A stretch of DNA of 64,000 nucleotides from Pseudomonas sihuiensis (GCF_900106015.1 NZ_LT629797.1:2356001-2420000), one strand, 5' to 3'; shown: positions 18,775 to 29,283, counted from the stretch's first letter. Translations and numbers: made by a program. The notes: generated by a model not told the origin, from the letters alone.

Positions 18775-18845
18775 GGAATCACCTCGACGGGGAGTTGTTT
18801 TTGTATGGTGCCTTTTGTATCCCCCGACCCGTCGTGAGGCCATTC

Positions 18846-18877
18846 GACCATGGTCTTACCGCTCTAAGACCATGGTC
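18846..18877 (+). promoter_or_regulatory. Duplicated palindrome upstream of acsA
   Basis: The 10-bp palindrome GACCATGGTC occurs at 18846-18855 and 18868-18877, centres 22 bp apart (two helical turns). The inner TTA...TAA makes the whole a 13-bp inverted repeat. The distance from the acsA start (72-104 bp) suits an activator site. AcsA is known in pseudomonads to be activated by a LuxR-type response regulator (CrbR/ErdR); assignment to it here is inference. Confidence 0.5.
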
Positions 18878-18943
18878 TTGAAGCCTTGCCTGGCATATGT
18901 CGAGCCAATTCGACAGCGTCATGGATACGTCGAGGCGCGCAGA

Positions 18944-18969
18944 TAAAAAAGCCCGGCACAAGGCCGGGC
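18944..18969 (-). terminator. Terminator of the dctPQM-type operon
   Basis: On the minus strand GCCCGGCCTTGTGCCGGGC is followed by TTTTTT, 47 bp after the dctM stop codon. Confidence 0.9.
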
Positions 18970-19015
18970 GTAGTGGGTACACAAGGTACCGAAGTAGTAG
19001 CGTTCGGTCGAACCC

Positions 19016-20296
19016 TTACATGCCAAGCAGATTTGGCAGGGCCAGGGACACCGCAGGCACATAGGTGATGATCACCAGGAAACTGATCAGCAGCATCAGC
19101 CATGGCATCGCCGCACGTATCACGGCCGTCAGTGGCATCCCCGTCACCGCCGAGGTGACGAATAGGTTCAGCCCCACCGGCGGTGTGATCAAGCCGATCT
19201 CCATGTTCACCACCATGATGATGCCCAGGTGAATCGGGTCGATGCCCAGCTGCATGGCGATCGGGAAGAGGATCGGCGCCAGGATCAGGATGATCGCCGA
19301 CGGTTCCATGAAGGCACCGGCGATCAGCAGCACGATGTTCACCACCAGCAGGAACTGCCACGGCTGCAGGCCCAGCTCCACCACCCAGGCGGTGATTTGT
19401 TGGGGGATCTGCTCGGTGGTCAGCACGTGGGCGAAGAGCATGGCGTTGGCAATGATGAACATCAGCATGATGGTCAGCTTGCCGGACTCCAGCAGCACCT
19501 TCGGGCACTCGCGGATGGTCAGGTCCTTGTACACGAACAGGGCGACGAAGCCGGCGTACACCGCCGCCACGGCCGCGGCCTCGGTCGGGGTGAACATGCC
19601 GGTGTAGATACCGCCGAGGATGATCACCATCAGCAGCAAGCCCCAGAACGCTTCACGGGCAGCGCGCAGCCACTCGCGCAAGCTCGCACGCGGCAGGGCC
19701 GGCAGCTTCTTGATGCGCGCGACGATGTAGATCGCGATCATCAGCACCAGGCCGAGCATCAGACCCGGAATCACCCCGGCCATGAACAGCTTGCCCACCG
19801 ACTGCTCGGTGGCGGCGGCGTACACCACCATTACGATCGACGGCGGAATCAGGATGCCCAGGGTACCGGCGTTGCACACGATGCCGGCGCCGAAGGCCTG
19901 CGGGTAACCGGAACGCACCATGCCGGCGATGGCAATCGAGCCCACTGCGGCCACGGTCGCCGGCGAGGAGCCGGACAGCGCGGCGAACAGCATGCACGCC
20001 AGCACCGCACCGATAGCCAGGCCGCCACGGATGTGACCGACGCAGGCGTTGGCGAAGTCGATCAGGCGACGCGCCACGCCACCGGTGGTCATGAACGCAC
20101 CGGAGAGCAGGAAGAACGGGATCGCCAGCAGGGTGTAGTGCTCGGAGGTCTCGAACAGCTTGATCGCCAGCGAGCGCACCGAGTCCGGGCTGAACAGCAT
20201 GATGGTGATCGAACCGGCCAGGCCGAGCGAGGCGGCGATCGGCACGCCGATGAACATCAGCAAGAACAGCAGCAGGAAGAGGAACAGAACGGTCAT
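19016..20296 (-). CDS. dctM: TRAP transporter large permease (DctM)
   Basis: A 426-residue, highly hydrophobic protein with about 12 membrane spans: the ion-coupled large subunit of a C4-dicarboxylate-type TRAP transporter. Family features seen: LFMFIGVPIA near the start, GSSPATVAAVGSIAIAGM (about 108-125), GILIPPSIVMVVY and a second-half NMEIGLITPPVGLNLFV. It overlaps dctQ by 4 bp. In P. aeruginosa the orthologous genes follow the itaconate cluster, so a C4/C5 dicarboxylate substrate is likely. Confidence 0.95.
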   Translation of the reverse strand: MTVLFLFLLLFLLMFIGVPIAASLGLAGSITIMLFSPDSVRSLAIKLFETSEHYTLLAIPFFLLSGAFMTTGGVARRLIDFANACVGHIRGGLAIGAVLACMLFAALSGSSPATVAAVGSIAIAGMVRSGYPQAFGAGIVCNAGTLGILIPPSIVMVVYAAATEQSVGKLFMAGVIPGLMLGLVLMIAIYIVARIKKLPALPRASLREWLRAAREAFWGLLLMVIILGGIYTGMFTPTEAAAVAAVYAGFVALFVYKDLTIRECPKVLLESGKLTIMLMFIIANAMLFAHVLTTEQIPQQITAWVVELGLQPWQFLLVVNIVLLIAGAFMEPSAIILILAPILFPIAMQLGIDPIHLGIIMVVNMEIGLITPPVGLNLFVTSAVTGMPLTAVIRAAMPWLMLLISFLVIITYVPAVSLALPNLLGM

Positions 20297-20922
20297 TGCT
20301 TGGGCTCCTCGTGCTCATTGATTTTCAGCGCATCGGCGGCTTCGTCAGCCAGGCCGAGGCCGGTCTGCTCGTTGCGCAGGATACGGACGAGGATTTCCAG
20401 GAAGCGGACGAACACCATGGCGTAGCCGAACGGCACGATCATGCCGATATGCCATTGCTGCACGCCGTAGTGGCCGAGGTCTTCGGCACCGATACCGGCG
20501 GTGAACAGGGTGTGCACCCAGTCGAAACTGCCGACCGCGATCAGGCCGGCATAGCCCAGGCAGGCCGAGCAGGCGATCACGCCAATGACGCGCTGGATGT
20601 GGCGCGGGGCGAGCTTGACCAGGGCGTCGACACCGATGTGGCCGGCGGTGCGCACGCCATAGGCCAGGCCGAAGAAGATCAGCCAGCCGAACAGCGCCTT
20701 GGTCAGGGCATTGCTCCAGGTCATTGCCTGGGCCATGTCGAGAATGGCGTCGCCGATACCGAGCAGGGTCTCGTTACCGCCGAAATGGTCACCCAGCCAA
20801 TAGAACAGGGTGTAGAAATTGTTGAGGATCACATAGACGAAAGTGATCAGCGTCATGGTCGCCAGGAGGAAAGCGATAAAGCCTTCCTCGAAGTGCTCCC
20901 AGACGCGCCGCAAGGCGTTCAT
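20293..20922 (-). CDS. dctQ: TRAP transporter small permease (DctQ)
   Basis: A 209-residue inner-membrane protein with four transmembrane helices (about 14-36, 75-97, 115-140, 160-185) and the DctQ pattern WLIFFGLAYGVRTAGHIGVDALVK. It partners DctM and docks the periplasmic binding protein. ATG at 20922 was chosen because upstream in-frame codons run into the repeat at 20952-21106. That repeat separates it from dctP, whereas dctP and dctQ are normally contiguous. Confidence 0.93.
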   Translation of the reverse strand: MNALRRVWEHFEEGFIAFLLATMTLITFVYVILNNFYTLFYWLGDHFGGNETLLGIGDAILDMAQAMTWSNALTKALFGWLIFFGLAYGVRTAGHIGVDALVKLAPRHIQRVIGVIACSACLGYAGLIAVGSFDWVHTLFTAGIGAEDLGHYGVQQWHIGMIVPFGYAMVFVRFLEILVRILRNEQTGLGLADEAADALKINEHEEPKQ

Positions 20923-20951
20923 GGCATCTCCGAGCATTGTTGTGGTTATTA

Positions 20952-21106
20952 AGAGCCTGCTCAAAGTTTCGCGAGCTAGAGCCATGCAAGGCAAACACAG
21001 GCGAGGACCGGTCGGAGTCGCGCTCGACTTTACGAGCTGTAAATGAGCATCCGAGCCTGTTTTTAACGCAGCAGGGCCGACGCGCAGCAGACTTTGAACA
21101 GGCTCT
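20952..21106 (+). repeat. Modular palindromic repeat, copy 3 (155 bp)
   Basis: Ends AGAGCCTGCTCAAAGT and ACTTTGAACAGGCTCT form a 16-bp inverted repeat with one mismatch, unlike the ends of copies 1 and 2. The core TTTACGAGCTGTAAATGAGC and TTTTTAACGCAGCA is nevertheless the same. TTAAG and CTAAG flank it. It lies between dctQ and dctP, so transcription of dctQM from the dctP promoter must cross it. Confidence 0.85.
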
Positions 21107-21180
21107 AAGGAGTTGGGCGAATCTAACCGAGCCTGGACCGGCGCGATATTCGTCATTGGCAAACGCCGCCTTAGGCGACG

Positions 21181-21222
21181 GCGAATGAAAGACCGCCCCA
21201 GGTGCGTGGGCCCAGGGCGGTC
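21181..21222 (-). terminator. Terminator after dctP (first copy)
   Basis: On the minus strand GACCGCCC (from 21222) pairs with GGGCGGTC, followed by TTTCATTC. It lies 8-50 bp after dctP. It would reduce read-through into dctQM, giving more binding protein than permease. Confidence 0.65.
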
Positions 21223-21229
21223 ATGGGGC

Positions 21230-22351
<1,122 letters not shown>

Positions 22352-22359
<8 letters not shown>

Positions 22360-23272
22360 GCAGTGTTGAAAGATCCTCTGTTGATGAGCTGTTACGCAGA
22401 TGGTCGAGCATCTGCTTCGCGGTCAGCGAAAGGTTGTCCTGGTTACGCACCGCCACCTTGAGTTCGCGCCGGGCCCAGGGATCGTGCAGCGGGATCACTC
22501 GCACATCGAGCGCCGGCAAATAGGTACGCACCGCCAGGTCCGGCAACACACCGACGCCCATGCCAGTGTGGATCATCCGGCAGATGGCCTCGAAGCTGCG
22601 CACCTGAATGCGCAGGCGCAGGGCCACGCCCTGGCTGTGCGCCGAATGTTGCAGCAGGCTGTGCAAGGACGCGTCCTGCTGCAGGCCGATGAAGTCGAAG
22701 CCCACCGCTTCGCGCAGGAACAGGCCGTCGCGTTCGGCCAGCGGATGCTCGCGCGGGGTGACCAGCACCAACTGATCGTGACGGTAGGTGAATACCTGCA
22801 GATCCTCGGCCGGCACATGCCCGGCGAAGATACCGATATCGGTCAAGCCCTCGCGCACGGCGCGGATGGTCTCGCTGCTGACCCGCTCCTCCAAGTCGAT
22901 CTTCACCTGCGGGTGCAGGCGGCTGAAACTGGCCAGATCCTCAGGCAGAAACTCGATCACCGCCGAGGTGTTGGCGTGGATGCGCACATGGCCTTTCACC
23001 CCTTCGCTGAACTCGCTGAGGTCGGCGTTGAGCTGCTCGAGGTTGTCCATCATGTTGCGCGCGTGGTGCAGCAGCGCGTGGCCGGCCGGGGTCAGTTCGA
23101 CGCCCTTGGGCTGGCGATAGAGCAAAGCGATGCCCAGCTGGTTTTCCAGGTCGCTGACGCGCTTGCTCACTGCCGCCAGGGCCAGGTGCTCACGCTCGGC
23201 AGCGCGGGTCAGGCTGCGCTCGTCGGCGATGGCGACGAACAGCTTGAGGGTGACGAAATCGATGCGGCGCAT
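22352..23272 (-). CDS. LysR-family regulator of the CoA-transferase/lyase module
   Basis: A 306-residue LysR-type protein. HTH at 1-62 (RIDFVTLKLFVAIADERSLTRAAEREHLALAAVSKRVSDLENQLG), then the effector domain with HANTSAVIEFLPEDLASF and SFEAICRMIHTGMGVGVLPD. It is clearly similar to the regulator encoded at 32968, which guards the itaconate cluster. The start at 23272 has GGAG 7 bp upstream; ATG 23284 is an alternative. It is divergent from the CaiB-type gene. Duplicated CTTCG-N7-CGAAG motifs fill the intergenic space. Confidence 0.93.
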
Positions 23273-23283
23273 GAGGGTCTCCA

Positions 23284-23351
23284 TTTCGTGCCTGGCGAAG
23301 CGAAGCTGCCAGAAAGCTGATTTACAGCATGCCACTTCGTGATACGCGAAG
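23284..23351 (+). promoter_or_regulatory. Pair of CTTCG-N7-CGAAG LysR-type boxes
   Basis: TTTCG-N7-CGAAG at 23284-23300 and CTTCG-N7-CGAAG at 23335-23351, 51 bp (about five turns) apart, lie in the divergent promoter region of the LysR and CoA-transferase genes. The spacing and divergent layout fit recognition and activation sites of a LysR tetramer. Confidence 0.6.
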
Positions 23352-23440
23352 CCTAGCTTGGCCATTGAGCAATTGTCGGCACCGCGCCGCTGCGCCATTC
23401 TGCGCACCACGAGAAACGCACAGGCAAATCAGGTGCAGCC

Positions 23441-24643
23441 ATGACTCAGAGCAACACCAGCAACATGGCCCTGCAGGGGCTGAAGGTGATCGAGATGGGC
23501 CAGCTCATCGCCGGCCCCTTCGCCAGCAAGCTGCTCGGCGAATTCGGCGCCGACGTGATCAAGATCGAGCCGCCGGGCGTCGGCGACCCGTTGCGCAAAT
23601 GGCGCAAGATCAAGGACGGCACCTCGCTCTGGTGGCACGTGCAGTCGCGCAACAAGCGCTCGCTGACCCTCGACCTGAAACAGGCCGAAGCGCAGGACAT
23701 CGTGCGCCAGCTGGTGGCCGAGGCCGACGTGCTGGTGGAGAACTTCCGCCCCGGCACGCTGGAAGGCTGGGGCCTGAGCTACGAGGCGCTGAAAACGATC
23801 AACCCGCGGCTGATCATGCTGCGCATCTCCGGCTACGGGCAGACCGGCCCCTACCGCGACCTGCCCGGCTTCGGCGTGATCGGCGAAGCCATGGGCGGCC
23901 TGCGCCACCTGTCCGGCTACCCTGGCCAGGCGCCGGTGCGCGTGGGCATCAGCATCGGCGACTCGCTGTCCTCGCTGTACGGCGTGATCGGCGTGCTGCT
24001 GGCCCTGCAAGAGCGGGCGCGTAGCGGCGAAGGCCAGGAGATCGACGTGGCACTGTACGAGTCGGTGTTCGCCATGATGGAAAGCCTGATCCCCGAGTAC
24101 GACGCCTTCGGCTACATCCGTGAGCCGGCCGGCAGCGCCCTGCCCGGCATCACACCGTCCAACTCCTACCCGTGCAAGGATGGCAGCTACGTGCTGATCG
24201 CCGGCAATGGCGACAGCATCTACAAGCGCCTGATGAGCCTGATCGGCCGCGACGACCTGGGTAACGACCCGCGCCTGGCGCAGAACGACGGACGCAGCCA
24301 GCATGCCGAGCTGATTGACGGCGCCATCGCCGAATGGACCGCGCAGCGTGGTCGCGATGAAGTGATCGAAGCGCTCAAAGGCGCCCGCGTGCCCGCCGGC
24401 TACCCCTACACCGCCGCCGATATCGTGCGGGACCCGCACTACCTGGCGCGGCAGATGATCGAGCAGGTGCAGACCAGCGTCGGCCCGCTCAAGGTGCCGG
24501 GCGTGCTGCCCAAGCTCAGCCGCACGCCGGGTCGCATCGGCAGCGGCGGCCCGCAACTGGGCGAGCACAACGACGACATCCTCGCCGGCCTCGGCCTCAG
24601 CGCGGAACAGGTCGCCGGCCTGCGCGAGCGCGGGATCATCTGA
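23441..24643 (+). CDS. CaiB/BaiF (class III) CoA-transferase-like protein
   Basis: A 400-residue class III CoA-transferase homologue: LIAGPFASKLLGEFGADVIKIEPPGVGDPLR (about 22-52), LDLKQAEAQ, VENFRPGTLEGWGL, SGYGQTGPY and SNSYPCKDGSYVLIAGNGDSIYKR. At the place where family members have the acyl-accepting Asp (D146 in the protein from 28067), this one has Gly145 (PGFGVIGEAMGG), with Glu149 close by. With the HMG-CoA-lyase-like gene downstream and a LysR gene upstream, it probably activates a branched hydroxy-dicarboxylic acid to its CoA thioester. The exact acid is not known. Confidence 0.9.
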   Translation: MTQSNTSNMALQGLKVIEMGQLIAGPFASKLLGEFGADVIKIEPPGVGDPLRKWRKIKDGTSLWWHVQSRNKRSLTLDLKQAEAQDIVRQLVAEADVLVENFRPGTLEGWGLSYEALKTINPRLIMLRISGYGQTGPYRDLPGFGVIGEAMGGLRHLSGYPGQAPVRVGISIGDSLSSLYGVIGVLLALQERARSGEGQEIDVALYESVFAMMESLIPEYDAFGYIREPAGSALPGITPSNSYPCKDGSYVLIAGNGDSIYKRLMSLIGRDDLGNDPRLAQNDGRSQHAELIDGAIAEWTAQRGRDEVIEALKGARVPAGYPYTAADIVRDPHYLARQMIEQVQTSVGPLKVPGVLPKLSRTPGRIGSGGPQLGEHNDDILAGLGLSAEQVAGLRERGII

Positions 24644-24704
24644 GCCGCGCGGGATGCAAGGGCGGCTGAGCCCCCGTTCGGGGGACCACCACCCACGACA
24701 GCTT

Positions 24705-24771
24705 CGTAGGGTGCGCCATGCGCACCACGACATCCACACCTTACAAGCCGGTGCGCACAGCGCACCCTACG
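24705..24771. repeat. REP pair, GTAGGGTGCGC family
   Basis: CGTAGGGTGCGCCATGCGCACC at 24705-24726 and its inverted partner at 24750-24771 lie between the CoA-transferase and lyase genes. These match the units flanking the RAYT transposase at 45888-46421. The pair can form a large mRNA stem inside the two-gene operon. Confidence 0.85.
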
Positions 24772-24794
24772 CCTCGAGCAACCGGGATCACACC

Positions 24795-25730
24795 ATGAGC
24801 AAACGCCTTTATATCCAGGACGTCGCCACCCGCGACGGCTTCCAGATCGAAGCGTCCTTCGTACCCACCGAAGACAAGATCGCCCTGATCGACCGCCTGT
24901 CCCACACCGGCCTGGCCAAGATCGAGGTCACCTCCTTCACCTCGCCCAAAGCTATCCCTAACCTGCGCGATGCCGAAGAGGTGATGCGCGGCATCGCCCG
25001 CGTGCCAGGCGTGGAATACACCGTACTGGTGCCTAACGTCAGGGGCTGTGAGCGCGCGCTGTCGTGCGAAGTGGATGAGATCAACCTGGTGATGTCCGCC
25101 AGCGACACCCACGGCCTGGCCAACCTGCGCATGACGCCGGAGCAATCGCTCGCGCAGTTCGCCGAGATCATCGAAGTGACGCGCGGCAGCGGCGTATTCA
25201 TCAACGCCTCGCTGTCGACCACCTTCGGCTGCCCCTTCGAGGGCGATGTGCCCGAGACGCGCGTATATGAACTGACCGAGCGTCTGCTGGAGATCGGCGT
25301 ACAGGGCGTGACCCTGTGCGACACCACCGGCATGGCCGACCCGGCACAGGTCGAGCGCATCTGCCGCGAGTCGCTGCAGCGCTGGCCCGAGGCGGTATTC
25401 ACCGCGCATTTTCACAACACCCGCGGCATGGGCCTGGCCAATGCCCTGGCAGCGCTGAACGCCGGCATCGACCGCTTCGACGCCTCCCTCGGCGGCCTAG
25501 GCGGCTGCCCCTACGCACCGGGCGCCAGCGGCAATATCTGCACCGAGGATCTGGTGCACATGTTCCAGCGCATGGGCCTGGACACCGGCGTGAACCTCGA
25601 TGCCCTGCTCGAAGCAGCCGCCACCCTGCCCGGCCTGATCGGCCACGAGGTGCCGGGTGCCATCCTCAAGGCGGGCAAATCCGATCGCCGCTATCCCAAG
25701 CCTAAGTGGATGCAGGAGGCCGGGCTCTGA
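24795..25730 (+). CDS. Hydroxymethylglutaryl-CoA lyase-like enzyme
   Basis: A 311-residue HMGL-like TIM-barrel protein. ATRDGFQIE (metal-binding RDG), TFGCPFEGDV, LCDTTGMA, FTAHFHNTRGMGLANALAALNAGI (metal His pair) and the HMG-CoA lyase signature GGCPYAPGASGN with its catalytic-loop Cys are present. It should cleave a 3-hydroxy-3-methylacyl-CoA by a retro-Claisen reaction: HMG-CoA to acetoacetate plus acetyl-CoA, or citramalyl-CoA to pyruvate plus acetyl-CoA. ATG 24795 was chosen because upstream in-frame codons lie in the REP pair. Confidence 0.9.
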   Translation: MSKRLYIQDVATRDGFQIEASFVPTEDKIALIDRLSHTGLAKIEVTSFTSPKAIPNLRDAEEVMRGIARVPGVEYTVLVPNVRGCERALSCEVDEINLVMSASDTHGLANLRMTPEQSLAQFAEIIEVTRGSGVFINASLSTTFGCPFEGDVPETRVYELTERLLEIGVQGVTLCDTTGMADPAQVERICRESLQRWPEAVFTAHFHNTRGMGLANALAALNAGIDRFDASLGGLGGCPYAPGASGNICTEDLVHMFQRMGLDTGVNLDALLEAAATLPGLIGHEVPGAILKAGKSDRRYPKPKWMQEAGL

Positions 25731-26076
25731 GGCTCGGCTGGCTGCCAAGTCGCGGCTAAAGCCCCTCCCACAAGATAGCATCGGTCCGTCTGCATACCAC
25801 TTTAGCCGTCCCACATCGCCTGCCCCCGAAGGCTAAGCCCAAAAGCACGGAGTTGATGCTTATCGTGGGAGTCGCGCCCCGCGACGAATGCCATGGCCAA
25901 CGCTAAAGTCACTCAATGGCTGCAATCGCTTCGCCCCGAGGCGGAGCTCCTACACGGGTAATGAGGTCACACCGTCGCGACGTTAGGGTCTGCGCTGAGT
26001 TGCAACAGCCAATCGCGGTCAGGGACTGACGCAATAATGTGGGAGGGGCTTTAGCCACGACGCCCTCATTCGACAC
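25731..26076. repeat. Gene-free stretch with degenerate REP fragments
   Basis: There is no credible gene. The stretch holds pieces of several extragenic palindrome families: GCGGCTAAAGCCCCTCCCAC (25752-), GTGGGAGTCGCGCCCCGCGACGAATGCC (25866-), GCTTCGCCCCGAGGCGGAGCTCCTAC (25928-) and GTGGGAGGGGCTTTAGCC (26039-). They separate two convergent genes. Confidence 0.6.
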
Positions 26077-26106
26077 GAAAACGCCCGGCACAAGCCGGGC
26101 GTTTTC
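26077..26106 (-). terminator. Terminator after the second dctP
   Basis: GAAAACGCCCGGC (26077-26089) and GCCGGGCGTTTTC (26094-26106) form a perfect stem with a T-run on the minus strand, 17 bp after the gene. It marks the end of the ich-to-dctP operon. It also means that dctP is not co-transcribed with dctQM. Confidence 0.92.
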
Positions 26107-26122
26107 ATGCCAGGGGGAACAC

Positions 26123-27127
<1,005 letters not shown>

Positions 27128-27195
27128 TCATTGTTTTTGTAGGTTGGTACGTGGTTACAAGGTGGCTGACTGCCTCGGCAGCCAGCCGTTTTTTG

Positions 27196-27252
27196 TAGGA
27201 GCCGGCTTGCCGGCGATCTGCTGAGAAGCATCGCCCGCAAGCGGGCTCCTAC
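27196..27252. repeat. REP pair, GTAGGAGC family, overlapping the ccl stop
   Basis: GTAGGAGCCGGCTTGCCGGCGATC and the inverted GCATCGCCCGCAAGCGGGCTCC enclose a short loop. The end CCTAC at 27248-27252 includes the ccl stop codon (TAG on the minus strand, 27249-27251). Confidence 0.8.
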
Positions 27253-28070
27253 GGTTCTCCTGCGCGTTGCAGCAGACGACGAGCGCGACCGAGTACGGGG
27301 GCGTCGACCATCTGGCCGTCGACCACGAATACCCCTTCGCCGCTGCTGGCCGCTGCCATCACCCGGCGTGCCCAGGCCAGCTCCTGGTCCGTCGGGCGCA
27401 AGGCGTCGTGGACGATCGCCACCTGGGTCGGGTGGATGCAGAGCAAACCGTCGAAGCCCATGTCGCGGGCATCGCGCGCGGTGCGGGCGAGACCGTCGCG
27501 GTCCTCGATGGCGGGAAATACGCTGTCGAGCGGCGCGGCCAGGCCGGCCGTGCGCGAATGCAGCAGCAAGGCATAACGGGCCTGGTCGAGGATGCGTTCG
27601 GCCGCGGCGCTACCGCTGCTGAGGCCCAGGTCCAGACCCAGGTCGAGGGCGCCGAAGGACAGGCGCTCGACACCTTCAGCGTGGGCGATCTCCGCCAGCG
27701 CCAGCAGCCCCGCTGCACTCTCGATAATCGGCCACACCGGCTTGCCGCAGGCCGCCACACGCGCCACCTGCGCAGCACTTTCCACCTTGGGCAGCAGTAC
27801 GCCGATGACACCGGCATGACGGCCGCAGAGTTCGATATCGGCGCCGTGCCCGGCATGCTCCGGGGCGTTGATGCGCACCAGCAGCCGCGCTTCAGGGTTG
27901 GCCGTGAGGAAGGCATCGAGATGGGCCCGGGCCTCGACCTTGAGGCTCTCCTGTACGGCGTCTTCGAGGTCGACGATGACCGCGTCGGCACCGACGGCGA
28001 GCGCCTTGGGGATGCGCTCCGGGCGACTAGCCGGCACGAACAGGGCGCTGCGGATCACGGAATCGCTCAT
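27249..28070 (-). CDS. ccl: (S)-citramalyl-CoA lyase, CitE family
   Basis: A 273-residue CitE/HpcH-type lyase. RSALFVPASRPERIPKAL, DAVIVDLEDAVQES (metal-binding DLED), LLVRINAP, IESAAG, FGALDLGLDLG and DGLLCIHPTQV are all present. In the Pseudomonas itaconate pathway this enzyme splits (S)-citramalyl-CoA into pyruvate and acetyl-CoA. ATG 28070 overlaps the ict stop codon (ATGA), which shows tight coupling; an in-frame upstream ATG would lie deep inside ict. Confidence 0.92.
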   Translation of the reverse strand: MSDSVIRSALFVPASRPERIPKALAVGADAVIVDLEDAVQESLKVEARAHLDAFLTANPEARLLVRINAPEHAGHGADIELCGRHAGVIGVLLPKVESAAQVARVAACGKPVWPIIESAAGLLALAEIAHAEGVERLSFGALDLGLDLGLSSGSAAAERILDQARYALLLHSRTAGLAAPLDSVFPAIEDRDGLARTARDARDMGFDGLLCIHPTQVAIVHDALRPTDQELAWARRVMAAASSGEGVFVVDGQMVDAPVLGRARRLLQRAGEP

Positions 28071-29275
28071 ACGGCCCCCTGCTGATGCAGGCGCTGGATA
28101 TCGCCGGCGCCGTAGCCCAGCTCGGCGAGCAACGCATCGGTGTGCTGACCCAGCGCCGGGATGGCGTCCATGCGCGGCTCGAAGGCGTTGTTGCGCCCCG
28201 GCGGCAGCAGTGCCGGCAGGCTGCCGCTGGGGCTGTCGACCTGGCGCCAACGCTGGCGCGCTTCGAGTTGCGGGTGAGCCCAGACGCCAGCCATGTCGTT
28301 GACCTGGGCATTGGCGATCTGTGCCAGCTCCAGACGCTCGATCACCTGCGCCGAGCTCATGCGTGAGAACGCCTCGACGATCAGCGCACGCAGCTCGCTG
28401 CGGTTGGCCGAGCGCTTGAAGTTGGCAGAAAAGCGTTCATCGTTGGCCAGCTCCGGCTGCTCCAGCACCTTGGCGCAGAACGCCTGCCATTCGCGCTCGT
28501 TCTGCAGGCCGAGCATCACCGTGCCGCCGTCGCCGGCCGGGAACGGGCCGTAGGGGTAGATGGTCGAGTGCGCGGCGCCAGCGCGCGGCGGCGGCGTGGC
28601 GCCGTCGTAGGCGTAGTACAGCGGGTAGCCCATCCACTCCACCAGGCTTTCCAGCATCGATACGTCAACGCGGCTGCCGACACCGGTCTTGCCACGCAGC
28701 ATCAGTGCCGAGAGCACGCCGGTGTAGGCGTACATGCCGGCGGCGATATCGGCGATGGAGCAGCCGGCCTTGGCCATCTCCTCCTCGCCAGCGCCGCCGG
28801 TGACGGAGAGAAAGCCGCCCTCGCTCTGGATCAGCAAGTCGTAGGCCTTCTTCTGCTCGTACGGGCCGCCCTCGCCGTAGCCGGAGATGTCGCAGACGAT
28901 CAGTTGCGGGAAGCGCTCGTGCAGCGCCTCGAACGACAACCCCATGCGCGCGGCAGCGCCCGGTGCAAGGTTCTGCACCAGTACATCGGCCTTGGCCAGC
29001 AGGCTGCCGAGCACCTGCATCGCATCGTCCTGCTTGAGGTCGAGGGTCAAGCTTTCCTTGGAGCGGTTGGTCCAGACGAAATGCGAGGCCAGACCGCTGA
29101 CGCGCTCGTCATAGCCGCGAGCGAAATCGCCACTGCCGGGACGCTCGACCTTGATCACCCGCGCGCCGAGGTCGGCGAGCTGGCGGGTGCAGAACGGCGC
29201 GGCGATGGCGTGCTCCAGGCTGACCACGGTGATGCCATCCAGTGGCCGTGGTTGTTGTGCGTTGTTCATGTCCAT
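28067..29275 (-). CDS. ict: Itaconate CoA-transferase, CaiB/BaiF family
   Basis: A 402-residue class III CoA-transferase. SLEHAIAAPFCTRQLADLGARVIKVERPGSGDFARGYD (about 19-56), WTNRSKESLTLDLKQ, VQNLAPGAAARMGLS and SGYGEGGPYEQKKAYDLLIQSEGG with the acyl-accepting Asp146. It transfers CoA from succinyl-CoA to itaconate. Operon order ich-(acyl-CoA dehydrogenase)-(prpD-like)-ict-ccl matches the P. aeruginosa itaconate cluster PA0878-PA0883. Start ATG 29275 or 29269. Confidence 0.92.
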   Translation of the reverse strand: MDMNNAQQPRPLDGITVVSLEHAIAAPFCTRQLADLGARVIKVERPGSGDFARGYDERVSGLASHFVWTNRSKESLTLDLKQDDAMQVLGSLLAKADVLVQNLAPGAAARMGLSFEALHERFPQLIVCDISGYGEGGPYEQKKAYDLLIQSEGGFLSVTGGAGEEEMAKAGCSIADIAAGMYAYTGVLSALMLRGKTGVGSRVDVSMLESLVEWMGYPLYYAYDGATPPPRAGAAHSTIYPYGPFPAGDGGTVMLGLQNEREWQAFCAKVLEQPELANDERFSANFKRSANRSELRALIVEAFSRMSSAQVIERLELAQIANAQVNDMAGVWAHPQLEARQRWRQVDSPSGSLPALLPPGRNNAFEPRMDAIPALGQHTDALLAELGYGAGDIQRLHQQGAV

Positions 29276-29283
29276 GTCCTCGG

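Noticed and set aside
20952..21106. Possible integron attC site or small IS
   Set aside because: No transposase or integrase frame is inside, and the core motifs do not match R'/R'' attC boxes. It was treated as a member of the modular repeat family.
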